Origin: Clostridiales bacterium
GTDB taxonomy: Bacteria > Bacillota > Clostridia > Lachnospirales > WRAX01
Reading direction: 5' to 3'
Assembly (NCBI GenBank): GCA_031262335.1
Contig: JAISHX010000101.1
Location: 1-13,046, forward strand
Length of the DNA: 13,046 nt
Part shown: one piece after another, positions 1 through 7,070 of the stretch
Layout: the number at the start of each line of letters is the position of its first letter
Position numbering within the stretch: position 1 is the first letter of the stretch
Made by a program: the position numbers and the translations under genes
Notes under the pieces: generated by a model
Told to the model about the DNA's origin: nothing
Database searches by the model: none
The model's input: only the letters and a program-made list of their open reading frames with translations

Positions 1-28
1 AATAAGTAAAACAGAAAGGAAGCAGACC

Positions 29-574
29 ATGTCAAGAATAGGCAAACTGCCCGTTGTTGTTCCTGCGGGTGTGACTGTCACAATTGCCGAAGGCAATGAA
101 GTTACAGTCAAAGGTCCTAAGGGCGAGTTATCAAGAAAACTCGCGCCGGACATGAACATCGCTTTGGAAGACGGTAAAATTATCGTCACACGCCCGAATG
201 ACTTGAAAAGAAGCAAATCATTACACGGGCTGACACGCTCTCTTATAAATAATATGGTTGAGGGCGTTACCAACGGCTACACTAAAAAACTTGAAATAGT
301 CGGTACAGGTTGGAGAGTTCATTCCAAAGAAGGTAATAAACTTACGCTCTCTCTCGGTTACTCTCATCCCGTAGTTATGATAGACCCCGACGGCGTAACT
401 TCCACGTCAGAGGCTCCGACAAAAATCACCGTAACAGGCATCGACAAGGAAAAAGTCGGTCAATATGCCGCCGAAATACGCTCTAAACGTCCGCCGGAGC
501 CTTATAACGGCAAAGGTGTTAAATACGCAAACGAGCAAATTATTCGCAAAGCCGGCAAGACCGGCAAGAAGTAG
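29..574 (+). CDS. rplF: 50S ribosomal protein L6 (uL6)
   Basis: L6 is a large-subunit protein that binds 23S rRNA near the sarcin-ricin loop and the factor-binding site. The 181-residue product starts MSRIGKLPV, the usual opening of bacterial L6, and carries the C-terminal hallmark around residues 150-165 ([14 protein letters not shown]), where the family motif is RxPEPYKGKGIRY. Length matches the family norm of about 178-182. The ATG is preceded by an AGAAAGGAAG ribosome binding site at about 13-22. It is the first gene in the window, within the spc-type ribosomal operon; rpsH would be expected just upstream but lies outside. rplR follows after 12 bases. Nothing unusual is seen. Confidence 0.98.
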   Translation: MSRIGKLPVVVPAGVTVTIAEGNEVTVKGPKGELSRKLAPDMNIALEDGKIIVTRPNDLKRSKSLHGLTRSLINNMVEGVTNGYTKKLEIVGTGWRVHSKEGNKLTLSLGYSHPVVMIDPDGVTSTSEAPTKITVTGIDKEKVGQYAAEIRSKRPPEPYNGKGVKYANEQIIRKAGKTGKK

Positions 575-586
575 AGGTGCTGATTT

Positions 587-958
587 ATGATAAGAAAACA
601 GGCGCGCTCAGTTGCGCGTGTAAAGCGGCATTTGAGAATACGCAACCACCTTTCGGGAACTCCGCAAAGACCTCGGCTTGCCGTTTTTCGCTCAAATAAG
701 CATATTTATGCCCAAATAATAGACGATGCGGCAAGAAAGACGCTCTGCGCGGCAAGTACAGCCGAAAAAGCAATAGCCGAACCTCTTTCCGGTAAAACTT
801 GGAATACGGCGGCGGCTACTGCGGTCGGTAAAGCTCTTGCCGAAAGAGCAAAAGAAAAAGGCGTCAGCGCAGTCGTCTTTGACAGGGGCGGTTATGTTTT
901 CCACGGAAAAGTAAAAGCTCTTGCCGACGCCGCGAGAGAAGCCGGTTTGAACTTTTAA
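587..958 (+). CDS. rplR: 50S ribosomal protein L18 (uL18)
   Basis: L18 binds 5S rRNA and helps dock it on the 50S subunit. The 123-residue product has the basic N-terminal stretch ([16 protein letters not shown]) followed by [24 protein letters not shown], the conserved L18 core, and ends with the typical tail ([26 protein letters not shown]). The ATG at 587 is preceded by an AGAGGTG site that begins on the last base of the rplF stop codon, so the two genes are probably translated in a coupled way. The length is normal for the family (about 120). rpsE starts 13 bases after its stop. Confidence 0.98.
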   Translation: MIRKQARSVARVKRHLRIRNHLSGTPQRPRLAVFRSNKHIYAQIIDDAARKTLCAASTAEKAIAEPLSGKTWNTAAATAVGKALAERAKEKGVSAVVFDRGGYVFHGKVKALADAAREAGLNF

Positions 959-971
959 GGAGGACTTTAAT

Positions 972-1478
972 TTGAGCGGAAAAATAGACGCATCCTCACT
1001 TGACCTGCAAGACCGTGTTGTTACGATAAAACGCGTTACGAAAGTCGTTAAAGGCGGGCGTACAATCAGTTTCGCCGCGCTTGTCGTCGTCGGCGACGGC
1101 AACGGCTATGTCGGAGTCGGGCTTGGAAAAGCCTCCGAAACTGCGGAGGCTATTCGCAAGGGCAAAGAGGACGCTAAAAAACATCTCATTTTTGTGCAAC
1201 GCAATCAGTTTAACAGTATTTATCATCAAGTGACAGGGCATTTCGGTAGCGCAAATGTTCTGCTTAAACCTGCTCCGGACGGTACCGGCGTTATTGCCGG
1301 CGGCGCAGTGCGTGCTGTAATGGAACTTGCGGGAGTTAAAAACATTATTACAAAATGTATCGGCTCCTCAAACAAACGCAATGTTGTCAACGCCGCAATC
1401 GAAGGTCTTGTCAGTATAAAAACGCCCGAAACCGTGGCACGCCTGAGAGGCAAACAAGTTTCGGAAATTTTAGGTTAA
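972..1478 (+). CDS. rpsE: 30S ribosomal protein S5 (uS5), TTG start
   Basis: S5 is a small-subunit protein at the mRNA entry channel that contributes to decoding accuracy. The 168-residue product contains the S5 N-terminal double-stranded-RNA-binding-like domain ([17 protein letters not shown], residues about 13-29), the glycine-rich [14 protein letters not shown] segment, and the C-terminal domain with [19 protein letters not shown] at about residues 104-122. The start is TTG at 972, placed 7 bases after a GGAGG site (959-963); no in-frame ATG lies near enough to be used instead. The length is normal. It lies between rplR and rpmD, with 11 bases to the latter. Confidence 0.98.
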   Translation: MSGKIDASSLDLQDRVVTIKRVTKVVKGGRTISFAALVVVGDGNGYVGVGLGKASETAEAIRKGKEDAKKHLIFVQRNQFNSIYHQVTGHFGSANVLLKPAPDGTGVIAGGAVRAVMELAGVKNIITKCIGSSNKRNVVNAAIEGLVSIKTPETVARLRGKQVSEILG

Positions 1479-1489
1479 GGAGGTGCCGC

Positions 1490-1672
1490 ATGGCGGAGAA
1501 ACTCAAAATCACTCTTGTTAAATCCACAATCGGCGTCATTCCTAAACATGTCAAGACTGTTAAAGCACTTGGGCTTGGCAAACTAAATTCGTTTGTGGAA
1601 CAAAAAGATAATCCTGCGATACGCGGTATGATTAAAGGTGTAAGCTATCTCGTTAAAGTAGAAGAAATATAG
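1490..1672 (+). CDS. rpmD: 50S ribosomal protein L30 (uL30)
   Basis: L30 is a small 50S protein present in Firmicutes and many other bacteria. The 60-residue product reads [20 protein letters not shown] and ends with the typical L30 tail ([17 protein letters not shown]). I start it at the ATG at 1490, because AAGGAGG lies at 1478-1484 and the family is about 60 residues long. The open frame extends upstream to 1355, but that extra part lies inside rpsE and shows no L30 similarity. The gene sits between rpsE and rplO, the usual position. Confidence 0.97.
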   Translation: MAEKLKITLVKSTIGVIPKHVKTVKALGLGKLNSFVEQKDNPAIRGMIKGVSYLVKVEEI

Positions 1673-1679
1673 CACCACC

Positions 1680-1699
1680 CCCTCTCATTATTGAGCGGG
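1680..1699 (+). other. Small hairpin in the rpmD-rplO gap
   Basis: In the 50-base gap between rpmD and rplO, bases 1684-1687 (CTCA) pair with 1692-1695 (TGAG) around a four-base loop. After one mismatch, 1680-1682 (CCC) pair with 1697-1699 (GGG). No T run follows, so it is not a standard terminator. It may slow polymerase, protect an RNA end or simply be chance; it lies just before the rplO ribosome binding site. Confidence 0.25.
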
Positions 1700-1722
1700 A
1701 TATTTATAAGGAGGCGGTCAGT

Positions 1723-2163
1723 TTGACTCTCAATGATTTAAAACCCGCCGTCGGAGCGCACAGAAAAGCATGGCGCGTTGGCAGAGGCGAATCTTCCGGC
1801 AACGGAAAATTCGCCGGCCGCGGTCATGGCGGTCAATGGAGCCGTACGGGCGGCGGCGTTCGTCCGGGGTTCGAGGGCGGTCAGATGCCTATGTACCGCA
1901 GAATGCCAAAGCGCGGCTTTAAATGCAGAAACACCAAGGACATTGTGGCAATAAACGTTTCTTTGCTTGATGTCTTTGACGACGGCGCAGTAGTTGATAT
2001 TCCCGCGCTTAAATCAAAAGGTCTTGTTTCTAATCCGCGTGACGGCGTTAAAATTCTTGGCAACGGCGAAATAACAAAAAAACTTACTGTCAAAGTCAAC
2101 TTTTTCAGTAAGACCGCAACTTCTAAAATCGAGGCGGCAGGCGGAAAAGCAGAGGTGGTTTAA
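1723..2163 (+). CDS. rplO: 50S ribosomal protein L15 (uL15), TTG start
   Basis: L15 is an early-to-middle assembly protein of the 50S subunit whose long basic N-terminal tail threads into the rRNA. The 146-residue product begins MTLNDLKPAVGAHRKAWRVG and shows the glycine- and arginine-rich extension with GRGHGGQWSRTGGGVRPGFEG, then PMYRRMPKRGF, all typical of L15. The start is TTG at 1723, with an AAGGAGG site at 1708-1714; the aligned N-terminus supports it. Its stop codon TAA overlaps the ATG of secY by one base (TAATG at 2161-2165), suggesting coupled translation of the channel protein. Confidence 0.97.
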   Translation: MTLNDLKPAVGAHRKAWRVGRGESSGNGKFAGRGHGGQWSRTGGGVRPGFEGGQMPMYRRMPKRGFKCRNTKDIVAINVSLLDVFDDGAVVDIPALKSKGLVSNPRDGVKILGNGEITKKLTVKVNFFSKTATSKIEAAGGKAEVV

Positions 2164-3413
2164 TGTTTTCCGTATTCGCTAACGCGTGGAAAGACAAGGA
2201 TATCCGTAAGAAACTTATTTATATTCTTATTGTGCTTGCGGTTTATCGTGTCGGCTGCCATATTTACTTGCCCGGTGTTAATCCCGCAAGGCTTCAGCCG
2301 GAAGATTCAGCAAACCTACTTGCTCTGATTGCCGGGGGCGGCGTCGGAACCATCTTTGCGATGGGTATCACGCCGTATATTAACGCATCGATTATCATGC
2401 AGCTTCTTACTGTTGCTATTCCTTATCTCGAAAAACTTAAAGAAGATGAGGACGGCAGAAAAAAGCTTGGGCAAATTACGCGTTACGCGGCAGTCGGATT
2501 AGGACTTGTTCAAGGCATCGGAACTATTTATTCACTTAGCGGCGCGTTCCACAGTTACGGAGCAACGCGCTGGTTGCTTTATATTATTGCCTTGCTTACG
2601 CTGATTACCGGCACTATCTTTATTATGTGGCTCGGCGAACTTCTTACTGAAAGAGGAATCGGAAACGGGTCATCATTCATTATATTTGCAAACATTCTTT
2701 CAAATATTCCTCAAGGATTTGAAGTTTTCCGCGGTTACGCAACCGGCGGAGCGGCCGAAGTCGCAAAGGTTATTCTTGTTTTGGTTGTTTTTGTAGCGAT
2801 TGTTGCATTTGCCGTTTTGATTCAGGACGGTGAACGCCGTATTCCTGTTCAGTATTCCAGAAAAATGGTCGGCTCACAGATTTTCGGCGGACAATCCTCA
2901 TACATTCCCGTAAAAGTAAACGTTGCGGGTGTTATGAGTATTATCTTTGCAATTTCGCTGTTACAGCTTCCTCAAACAATTTATTCCTTTGTTCAGCCCG
3001 TTTGGCTCGGACGTGTCGTAAACTTCCTTGACATCGGAAACCCTGCCGGCGCTGTACTTTATGTTATTCTTATTTTCTGCTTTACATTCTTCTATACATC
3101 TTTTGCTATCAATCCGAATCAAATGGCAGAAAGCCTTAAGGCAAACAGCGGGTTTATCCCCGGTATACGTTCAGGTAAACCAACCGCAGATTACGTTAAG
3201 CGGACAGTTGACAGACTTAGCTGGATTGGGGCGGTTGCTTATGCGATAATTGCCCTTATTCCAATAATAATACGTTGGATTTTCGGTATAAACACAAGTA
3301 TAGGCGGCACCACAATGCTCATTGTTGTCGGCGTTGCGCTTGAACTTATGAAACAGCTTGAATCCCGTTTGCTTATGCGTCACCATGAAGGGTTCTTGGG
3401 TAAGAAAAAATAA
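2163..3413 (+). CDS. secY: Preprotein translocase subunit SecY
   Basis: SecY is the pore-forming membrane subunit of the SecYEG channel that moves unfolded proteins across, or into, the cytoplasmic membrane. The 416-residue product shows ten hydrophobic segments. Visible landmarks are the plug and second segment (AMGITPYINASIIMQLL, residues about 66-82), GELLTERGIGNGSSFI (about 158-173), the cytosolic C4 loop with GERRIPVQYSRKM (223-235), and the C5 loop with NPNQMAESLKANSGFIPG (317-334) that contacts SecA and the ribosome. The tail MKQLESRLLMRHHEGF is typical. It overlaps rplO by one base. A 78-base gap with two hairpins separates it from adk. Confidence 0.98.
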   Translation: MFSVFANAWKDKDIRKKLIYILIVLAVYRVGCHIYLPGVNPARLQPEDSANLLALIAGGGVGTIFAMGITPYINASIIMQLLTVAIPYLEKLKEDEDGRKKLGQITRYAAVGLGLVQGIGTIYSLSGAFHSYGATRWLLYIIALLTLITGTIFIMWLGELLTERGIGNGSSFIIFANILSNIPQGFEVFRGYATGGAAEVAKVILVLVVFVAIVAFAVLIQDGERRIPVQYSRKMVGSQIFGGQSSYIPVKVNVAGVMSIIFAISLLQLPQTIYSFVQPVWLGRVVNFLDIGNPAGAVLYVILIFCFTFFYTSFAINPNQMAESLKANSGFIPGIRSGKPTADYVKRTVDRLSWIGAVAYAIIALIPIIIRWIFGINTSIGGTTMLIVVGVALELMKQLESRLLMRHHEGFLGKKK

Positions 3414-3417
3414 AGTC

Positions 3418-3470
3418 GGGCGGGGGGTTTAAAAGCTCCCGCCCCGCTTCCGTATAAAAATAAACGAAGC
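3418..3470 (+). other. Two tandem hairpins in the secY-adk gap
   Basis: Hairpin 1 pairs 3418-3426 (GGGCGGGGG) with 3436-3444 (CTCCCGCCC), nine pairs including one G-U, around a nine-base loop. Hairpin 2 starts two bases later and pairs 3446-3453 (GCTTCCGT, one bulged C) with 3464-3470 (ACGAAGC). Neither is followed by a T run, so a classical terminator is not supported. They could act as a pause or partial terminator, a processing site, or a barrier to 3' decay between the ribosomal/secY part and the adk part of the operon. The structures are read directly; the roles are inference. Confidence 0.5.
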
Positions 3471-3479
3471 AATAAGTTC

Positions 3480-3486
3480 GGGGGGG
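3480..3486 (+). promoter_or_regulatory. G-run ribosome binding site of adk
   Basis: Seven consecutive G residues end five bases before the adk ATG. This is the only purine-rich block in position to serve as a Shine-Dalgarno site, and it would pair with the CCUCC of 16S rRNA using one G-U pair. Most neighbouring genes use AGGAGG-type sites instead. The C-rich arm of the upstream hairpin could in principle compete for these G residues. Confidence 0.5.
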
Positions 3487-3491
3487 CTAAT

Positions 3492-4136
3492 ATGCGTTTA
3501 GTAGTTCTTGGAGCACCGGGGGCAGGTAAAGGCACTCAGGCACGAAACCTTGCTCGCTATTACAATACACCTCATGTTTCAACAGGAGATTTACTCCGGA
3601 ATCAAGCGCAGGAAAACAACGTCAACGGACGTGCCGTAAAATCACTTATTGATGAAGGAAAATTAGTTTCAGACGAGATTGTTGCAAGACTTATCGTTAA
3701 ACAAATTGCCGACGGTTCTTTCATTCTTGACGGGTACCCGCGTACACTGTATCAGGCAGGCGTATTGTCACACTTTGCGCGTGACCTTGACTTGCCGCTT
3801 GACAGAGTAATCTCAATTCAAGTTCCGGACGAAGTTATTATAGAACGCATGGCGGGGCGCGTTTATTGCGCACGTTGCGGCGCAACGTACAACACCCATT
3901 ATCATCCGCCTGTAATAAAAGACAAGTGCGATGTTTGCGGCGGTACTCTGATTCAGCGTGAAGATGACAAGACACTTACTGTTCAAAAAAGGCTTACTTT
4001 GTATCATGAAATGACCGAACCGATTATAAACTTTTATAAGGGTGAAGGTTTGCTTTTGCCCGTCAGCGGAATCGGTGACATCGGCGACATTACCGCACAA
4101 ATAATAGCCGAACTGGGCGACCAAAAAGAAGGCTAA
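3492..4136 (+). CDS. adk: Adenylate kinase, zinc-containing long form
   Basis: Adenylate kinase catalyses ATP + AMP = 2 ADP in the cytosol and keeps the adenylate pool balanced. The 214-residue product has the P-loop GAPGAGKGT at residues 7-15, the AMP-binding stretch STGDLLR at 30-36 and the FILDGYPRT motif at 78-85 (commonly GFPRT). Its long LID domain carries four cysteines, C126, C129, C146 and C149 (CARC and CDVC), the structural zinc site of many Gram-positive adenylate kinases. Length fits the long form. The ATG follows a run of seven G residues. map begins four bases after the stop, the usual neighbour in Firmicutes. Confidence 0.97.
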   Translation: MRLVVLGAPGAGKGTQARNLARYYNTPHVSTGDLLRNQAQENNVNGRAVKSLIDEGKLVSDEIVARLIVKQIADGSFILDGYPRTLYQAGVLSHFARDLDLPLDRVISIQVPDEVIIERMAGRVYCARCGATYNTHYHPPVIKDKCDVCGGTLIQREDDKTLTVQKRLTLYHEMTEPIINFYKGEGLLLPVSGIGDIGDITAQIIAELGDQKEG

Positions 4137-4140
4137 AAAA

Positions 4141-4899
4141 TTGGCAATTATAATAAAAAGTCCGGCTGAACTTGCGCGTATGCGTACAGCGTGCCGGCTT
4201 ACCGGAGAAACGCTTGAACTCATTGAATCAATGCTTGTTCCCGGAATTACAACAGCGGAAATCGATTACGCGGCGGAAAAGTTTATCCTCAGCCAGGGAG
4301 CCCGTCCATCTTTTCTGCATTACCGCGGTTTTCCGAAAAGCGTTTGTATCTCAATAAACGAGGAAGTTATACACGGTATTCCCTCCTCGCGCAAACTCAA
4401 AGAAGGCGACATTGCCAGTGTTGATATTGGCGTTTTCTTTGACGGCTTTCATGGAGATGCGGCGCGGACACTTCCGGTCGGCAAAATTTCTGCCGACGCA
4501 ACAAAATTGATTGAAGTCACAAAGCAAAGTTTTTTTGAAGGAATCAAATTTGCCCGTGCGGGCAATCATGTTCACGATATTTCAAAAGCAGTTCAGGATT
4601 TTGTTGAATCAAACGGGTTTTCCGTTGTTCGCGAATACGTTGGTCACGGTGTCGGTAAAGACCTCCATGAGGACCCTTCTGTTCCGAACTACCGTCCTCC
4701 AAACAGAGGAGCGCGCCTTCAGGCGGGTATGACAATTGCTGTTGAGCCGATGGTCAACATCGGAGGCGCGGCAATTAAAGTGCTTGCCGACAAATGGACT
4801 GTCATTACAAAAGACGGTTCTCTTTCGGCGCATTACGAGAATACAATAGCTATTACCGACGGCGAACCGGAAATATTAACGCTTATTAACAGGGGTTAA
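4141..4899 (+). CDS. map: Methionine aminopeptidase, type I, TTG start
   Basis: This metalloenzyme removes the initiator methionine from new proteins when the second residue is small. The 252-residue product is a type I enzyme without an N-terminal zinc-finger extension. The five metal ligands can be placed: D95 (in SVDIGV), D106 (in HGDAART), H169 (in YVGHGVGKDLHE), E202 (in VEPM) and E233 (in HYENT); H78 of HGIP is the conserved substrate-side histidine. The start is TTG at 4141, just after the adk stop, with AAGAAGG at 4126-4132 as a moderate ribosome binding site. The N-terminus MAIIIKSPAEL fits the family. Deformylated ribosomal proteins made from this operon are plausible substrates. 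Confidence 0.97.
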   Translation: MAIIIKSPAELARMRTACRLTGETLELIESMLVPGITTAEIDYAAEKFILSQGARPSFLHYRGFPKSVCISINEEVIHGIPSSRKLKEGDIASVDIGVFFDGFHGDAARTLPVGKISADATKLIEVTKQSFFEGIKFARAGNHVHDISKAVQDFVESNGFSVVREYVGHGVGKDLHEDPSVPNYRPPNRGARLQAGMTIAVEPMVNIGGAAIKVLADKWTVITKDGSLSAHYENTIAITDGEPEILTLINRG

Positions 4900-4900
4900 G

Positions 4901-5173
4901 ATGGAATCATTTGTTACAGGGCAAGTTGTTTTTTCAAAGGCGGGCAGAGATAAATTGAACTTTTTTGTAGTCGTCACTGTCGAGGGCGAATATTTGTATT
5001 TGTCCGACGGCGCAATAAGAAAATTGTCTTCGCCCAAAAAGAAAAAGCAAAAACATGTCCGCCCCGTTAATTTTATAGATTATGAATTGAAAAAAAAGCT
5101 TGAATCAAATACCGCTCTTGACGCGGATGTCAGAAAGACTGTTCAGCCTTTTAACTCCCGTACAAAAGCGTAA
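4901..5173 (+). CDS. KOW-domain RNA-binding protein, L14e/L6e/L27e-like
   Basis: This 90-residue protein begins ESFVTGQVVFSKAGRDKLNFFVVV, a KOW-type motif in which a G-x-V-x-x-x-x-G-R-D pattern opens a small beta barrel. The middle is strongly basic (SPKKKKQKHVRP, residues about 44-55). Firmicutes commonly carry such a protein, distantly like the archaeal/eukaryotic L14e family, between map and infA, and the position here is the same. The role is presumed RNA or ribosome binding; no specific function is established that I can cite. The ATG lies two bases after the last base of the map stop, with AGGGG at 4891-4895. infA follows after 23 bases. Confidence 0.85.
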   Translation: MESFVTGQVVFSKAGRDKLNFFVVVTVEGEYLYLSDGAIRKLSSPKKKKQKHVRPVNFIDYELKKKLESNTALDADVRKTVQPFNSRTKA

Positions 5174-5196
5174 CAAGAAAGCGAGGTTAGCGACCT

Positions 5197-5415
5197 TTGT
5201 CAAAAGACGATGTTATTCAGGTCGAGGGCGTTGTGACGGAAAAGCTCCCTAACGCCATGTTTAAGGTAGAGCTTGAAAATAAGCACGTTATAACGGCTCA
5301 TATTTCAGGCAAATTACGTCTTAATTTTATAAGGATTCTGCCCGGAGATAAAGTGCTGCTTGAAATGTCGCCCTATGACTTAACAAAAGGGCGCATAATC
5401 TGGCGGGATAAGTAG
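5197..5415 (+). CDS. infA: Translation initiation factor IF-1, TTG start
   Basis: IF-1 binds the A site of the 30S subunit and supports IF-2 and IF-3 during initiation. The 72-residue product is a single S1-like OB fold: [20 protein letters not shown], then [20 protein letters not shown] and the tail [11 protein letters not shown], all near-canonical for bacterial IF-1. The start is TTG at 5197, with GAGG at 5183-5186; the family length and N-terminus MSKDD leave no other choice. It sits in the usual place between the KOW gene and rpmJ. Confidence 0.98.
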   Translation: MSKDDVIQVEGVVTEKLPNAMFKVELENKHVITAHISGKLRLNFIRILPGDKVLLEMSPYDLTKGRIIWRDK

Positions 5416-5440
5416 TCATTAAAAGGGAAGGTGTTAAAAA

Positions 5441-5554
5441 ATGAAGGTACGTCCTTCCGTTAAACCAATTTGCGAAAAATGCAAAATTATTAAAAGAAAA
5501 GGCATTGTAAGGGTCATTTGCAAAGACCCTCGCCACAAACAAAGACAGGGTTAA
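5441..5554 (+). CDS. rpmJ: 50S ribosomal protein L36 (bL36), zinc type
   Basis: L36 is the smallest large-subunit protein and stabilises 23S rRNA near the peptidyl transferase region. The frame encodes 37 residues beginning [15 protein letters not shown] and ending [10 protein letters not shown]. The zinc ligands C11, C14, C27 and H32 are all present, so this is the zinc-binding (C+) form rather than the zinc-free paralogue. The ATG at 5441 is preceded by a GGGAAGG site at 5425-5431. The stop codon TAA at 5552-5554 overlaps the AAGGAGG site of rpsM, so the two are tightly linked. Confidence 0.97.
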   Translation: MKVRPSVKPICEKCKIIKRKGIVRVICKDPRHKQRQG

Positions 5555-5564
5555 GGAGGATTTT

Positions 5565-5933
5565 ATGGCACGTATTGCAGGCGTTGATTTGCCGCGTGAA
5601 AAACGCGTGGAAATCGGTCTTACGGCAATTTATGGCGTAGGACGCTCCAGCGCAAACAGGATTTTGAGTGAAGCAAAAGTAAGCCCCGACACCCGCGTTC
5701 GTGATTTGACCGATGATGAAGCGGCAAGAATCCGTGATATAATCGAAAAAACACAAACTGTCGAAGGCGATTTGCGCCGTGAAGTTGCTCTGAATATTAA
5801 ACGCCTTATGGAAATCGGCTGTTACAGAGGCATACGCCACCGCAGAAGTTTGCCCGTTCGCGGTCAAAGAACACGCACAAACGCCAGAACGCGCAAAGGT
5901 CCGAAAAGAACCGTCGCGAACAAGAAGAAATAA
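5565..5933 (+). CDS. rpsM: 30S ribosomal protein S13 (uS13)
   Basis: S13 sits in the head of the 30S subunit, touches the P-site tRNA and forms bridges to the 50S subunit. The 122-residue product begins [20 protein letters not shown] and includes [13 protein letters not shown] (helix-hairpin-helix region). It ends with the basic tail [20 protein letters not shown] followed by RTRKGPKRT. The length is standard. AAGGAGG lies at 5553-5559, ahead of the ATG. It opens the alpha-operon part of the cluster and is followed by rpsK after 16 bases. Confidence 0.98.
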   Translation: MARIAGVDLPREKRVEIGLTAIYGVGRSSANRILSEAKVSPDTRVRDLTDDEAARIRDIIEKTQTVEGDLRREVALNIKRLMEIGCYRGIRHRRSLPVRGQRTRTNARTRKGPKRTVANKKK

Positions 5934-5949
5934 TAGGAGGGTTTAACCT

Positions 5950-6354
5950 TTGGCTAAAAAACCTGTTAAAAAAGCCGCCGCCACCAGAAGACGGCGCGAT
6001 AAGAAGTTTGTTGACAGAGGTCAGGCGCATATTCAGTCAAGTTTTAATAATACAATCGTTACAATGACGGACGCGGCGGGTAACGCTCTTTCATGGGCAT
6101 CTGCCGGAGAACTGGGCTTTCGCGGTTCACGCAAGTCAACCCCTTATGCGGCTCAAATGGCGGCTGATACGGCGGCTCAGTCAGCAAAAGAATTTGGACT
6201 TCGTATTGTTGAAGTGTATGTTAAAGGTCCCGGTAGCGGCAGAGAGGCTGCAATCCGCGCACTTTCGGCAGCAGGGCTTGAAATTACGCTTATTAAAGAC
6301 GTGACACCTGTTCCGCACAACGGCTGCCGTCCGCCCAAACGCAGAAGAATCTGA
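5950..6354 (+). CDS. rpsK: 30S ribosomal protein S11 (uS11), TTG start
   Basis: S11 lies in the 30S platform, near the mRNA exit region and the E site. The 134-residue product has a lysine- and alanine-rich N-terminal arm ([19 protein letters not shown]), then the conserved core [18 protein letters not shown] and [20 protein letters not shown]. It ends with [12 protein letters not shown], the invariant-type tail of S11. The start is TTG at 5950 with AGGAGG at 5936-5941. The N-terminal arm is a few residues longer than in the shortest homologues, which is common. rpsD follows after 23 bases. Confidence 0.98.
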   Translation: MAKKPVKKAAATRRRRDKKFVDRGQAHIQSSFNNTIVTMTDAAGNALSWASAGELGFRGSRKSTPYAAQMAADTAAQSAKEFGLRIVEVYVKGPGSGREAAIRALSAAGLEITLIKDVTPVPHNGCRPPKRRRI

Positions 6355-6377
6355 TTTAAAGCAGGAGGAATTTTTTT

Positions 6378-7040
6378 ATGGCAAGATATACAGGTCCTGT
6401 TTGCAGGCTTTGCCGCAGGGAGGGCGAAAAGCTGTTCCTTAAAGGCTCAAAGTGTGCCCGCGCCGGCTGTCCGATTACAAAACGCGTTTCCGGCGGTAAC
6501 AAACGCAGAGGCGGCGGCACTGTAAACGCACCGGGTCAGCACGGTGACGCAAGAAAGAAAATGTCTGAGTACGGACTTCAGTTGCGTCAGAAACAAAAAG
6601 CAAAGAGAATTTATGGTGTGCTTGAAACTCAGTTTAAAAATTATTTCGGCGAGGCGGAACGTGTTAAAGGTATTACGGGTGAAAATTTGCTCAAAGCCCT
6701 TGAACTCCGCCTTGATAATGTTGTATACAGACTTGGCTACGGTCGTTCGCGTTCAGAGGCACGTCAGGTTGTTCGCCATAACCATATACGCGTTAACGGC
6801 AAAAAAGTTAATATTCCGTCCTATCAAGTCAAAGTCGGCGACATGATTTCTCTCAAAGACACTTCAAAAGATATGCAGCGTTTTAAAGATATTCTTGATG
6901 TTACCGAGTCACGCATTGTGCCGGCATGGCTTTCAGCAGACCACCCGAATCTTAGCGGTAAAATTAACGCAATTCCGACAAGAGAGCAAATCGACACTCA
7001 AGTAAACGAAACTCTAATTGTCGAGTTGTACTCCAAGTAG
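6378..7040 (+). CDS. rpsD: 30S ribosomal protein S4 (uS4), zinc type with insertion
   Basis: S4 is a primary 16S rRNA binder that starts assembly of the 30S body. The 220-residue product has a CxxC-x13-C-x4-C zinc site (C9, C12, C26, C31), the PGQHG and [19 protein letters not shown] motifs, and an S4 RNA-binding domain from about residue 107 ([14 protein letters not shown]). It exceeds the usual 197-208 residues because of a glycine- and basic-rich insert (about residues 37-49, [11 protein letters not shown]) just before the PGQHG motif. A GCAGGAGGA site precedes the ATG. In many Clostridia rpsD lies here, whereas in Bacillus it is elsewhere. S4 family proteins can repress their own operon, but no target site was identified here. 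Confidence 0.97.
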   Translation: MARYTGPVCRLCRREGEKLFLKGSKCARAGCPITKRVSGGNKRRGGGTVNAPGQHGDARKKMSEYGLQLRQKQKAKRIYGVLETQFKNYFGEAERVKGITGENLLKALELRLDNVVYRLGYGRSRSEARQVVRHNHIRVNGKKVNIPSYQVKVGDMISLKDTSKDMQRFKDILDVTESRIVPAWLSADHPNLSGKINAIPTREQIDTQVNETLIVELYSK

Positions 7041-7070
7041 TGATTCGCGCCTATAAAGGAGGGTTTTGCT

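Noticed and set aside
692..1102. Minus-strand open frame of 136 residues across rplR and rpsE
   Set aside because: It lies opposite two unmistakable ribosomal protein genes and its product resembles nothing; it follows from codon bias on the other strand.
5116..5145. TTGACG-like -35 box inside the KOW gene, as a possible internal promoter for infA
   Set aside because: No acceptable -10 box at 16-18 bases downstream.
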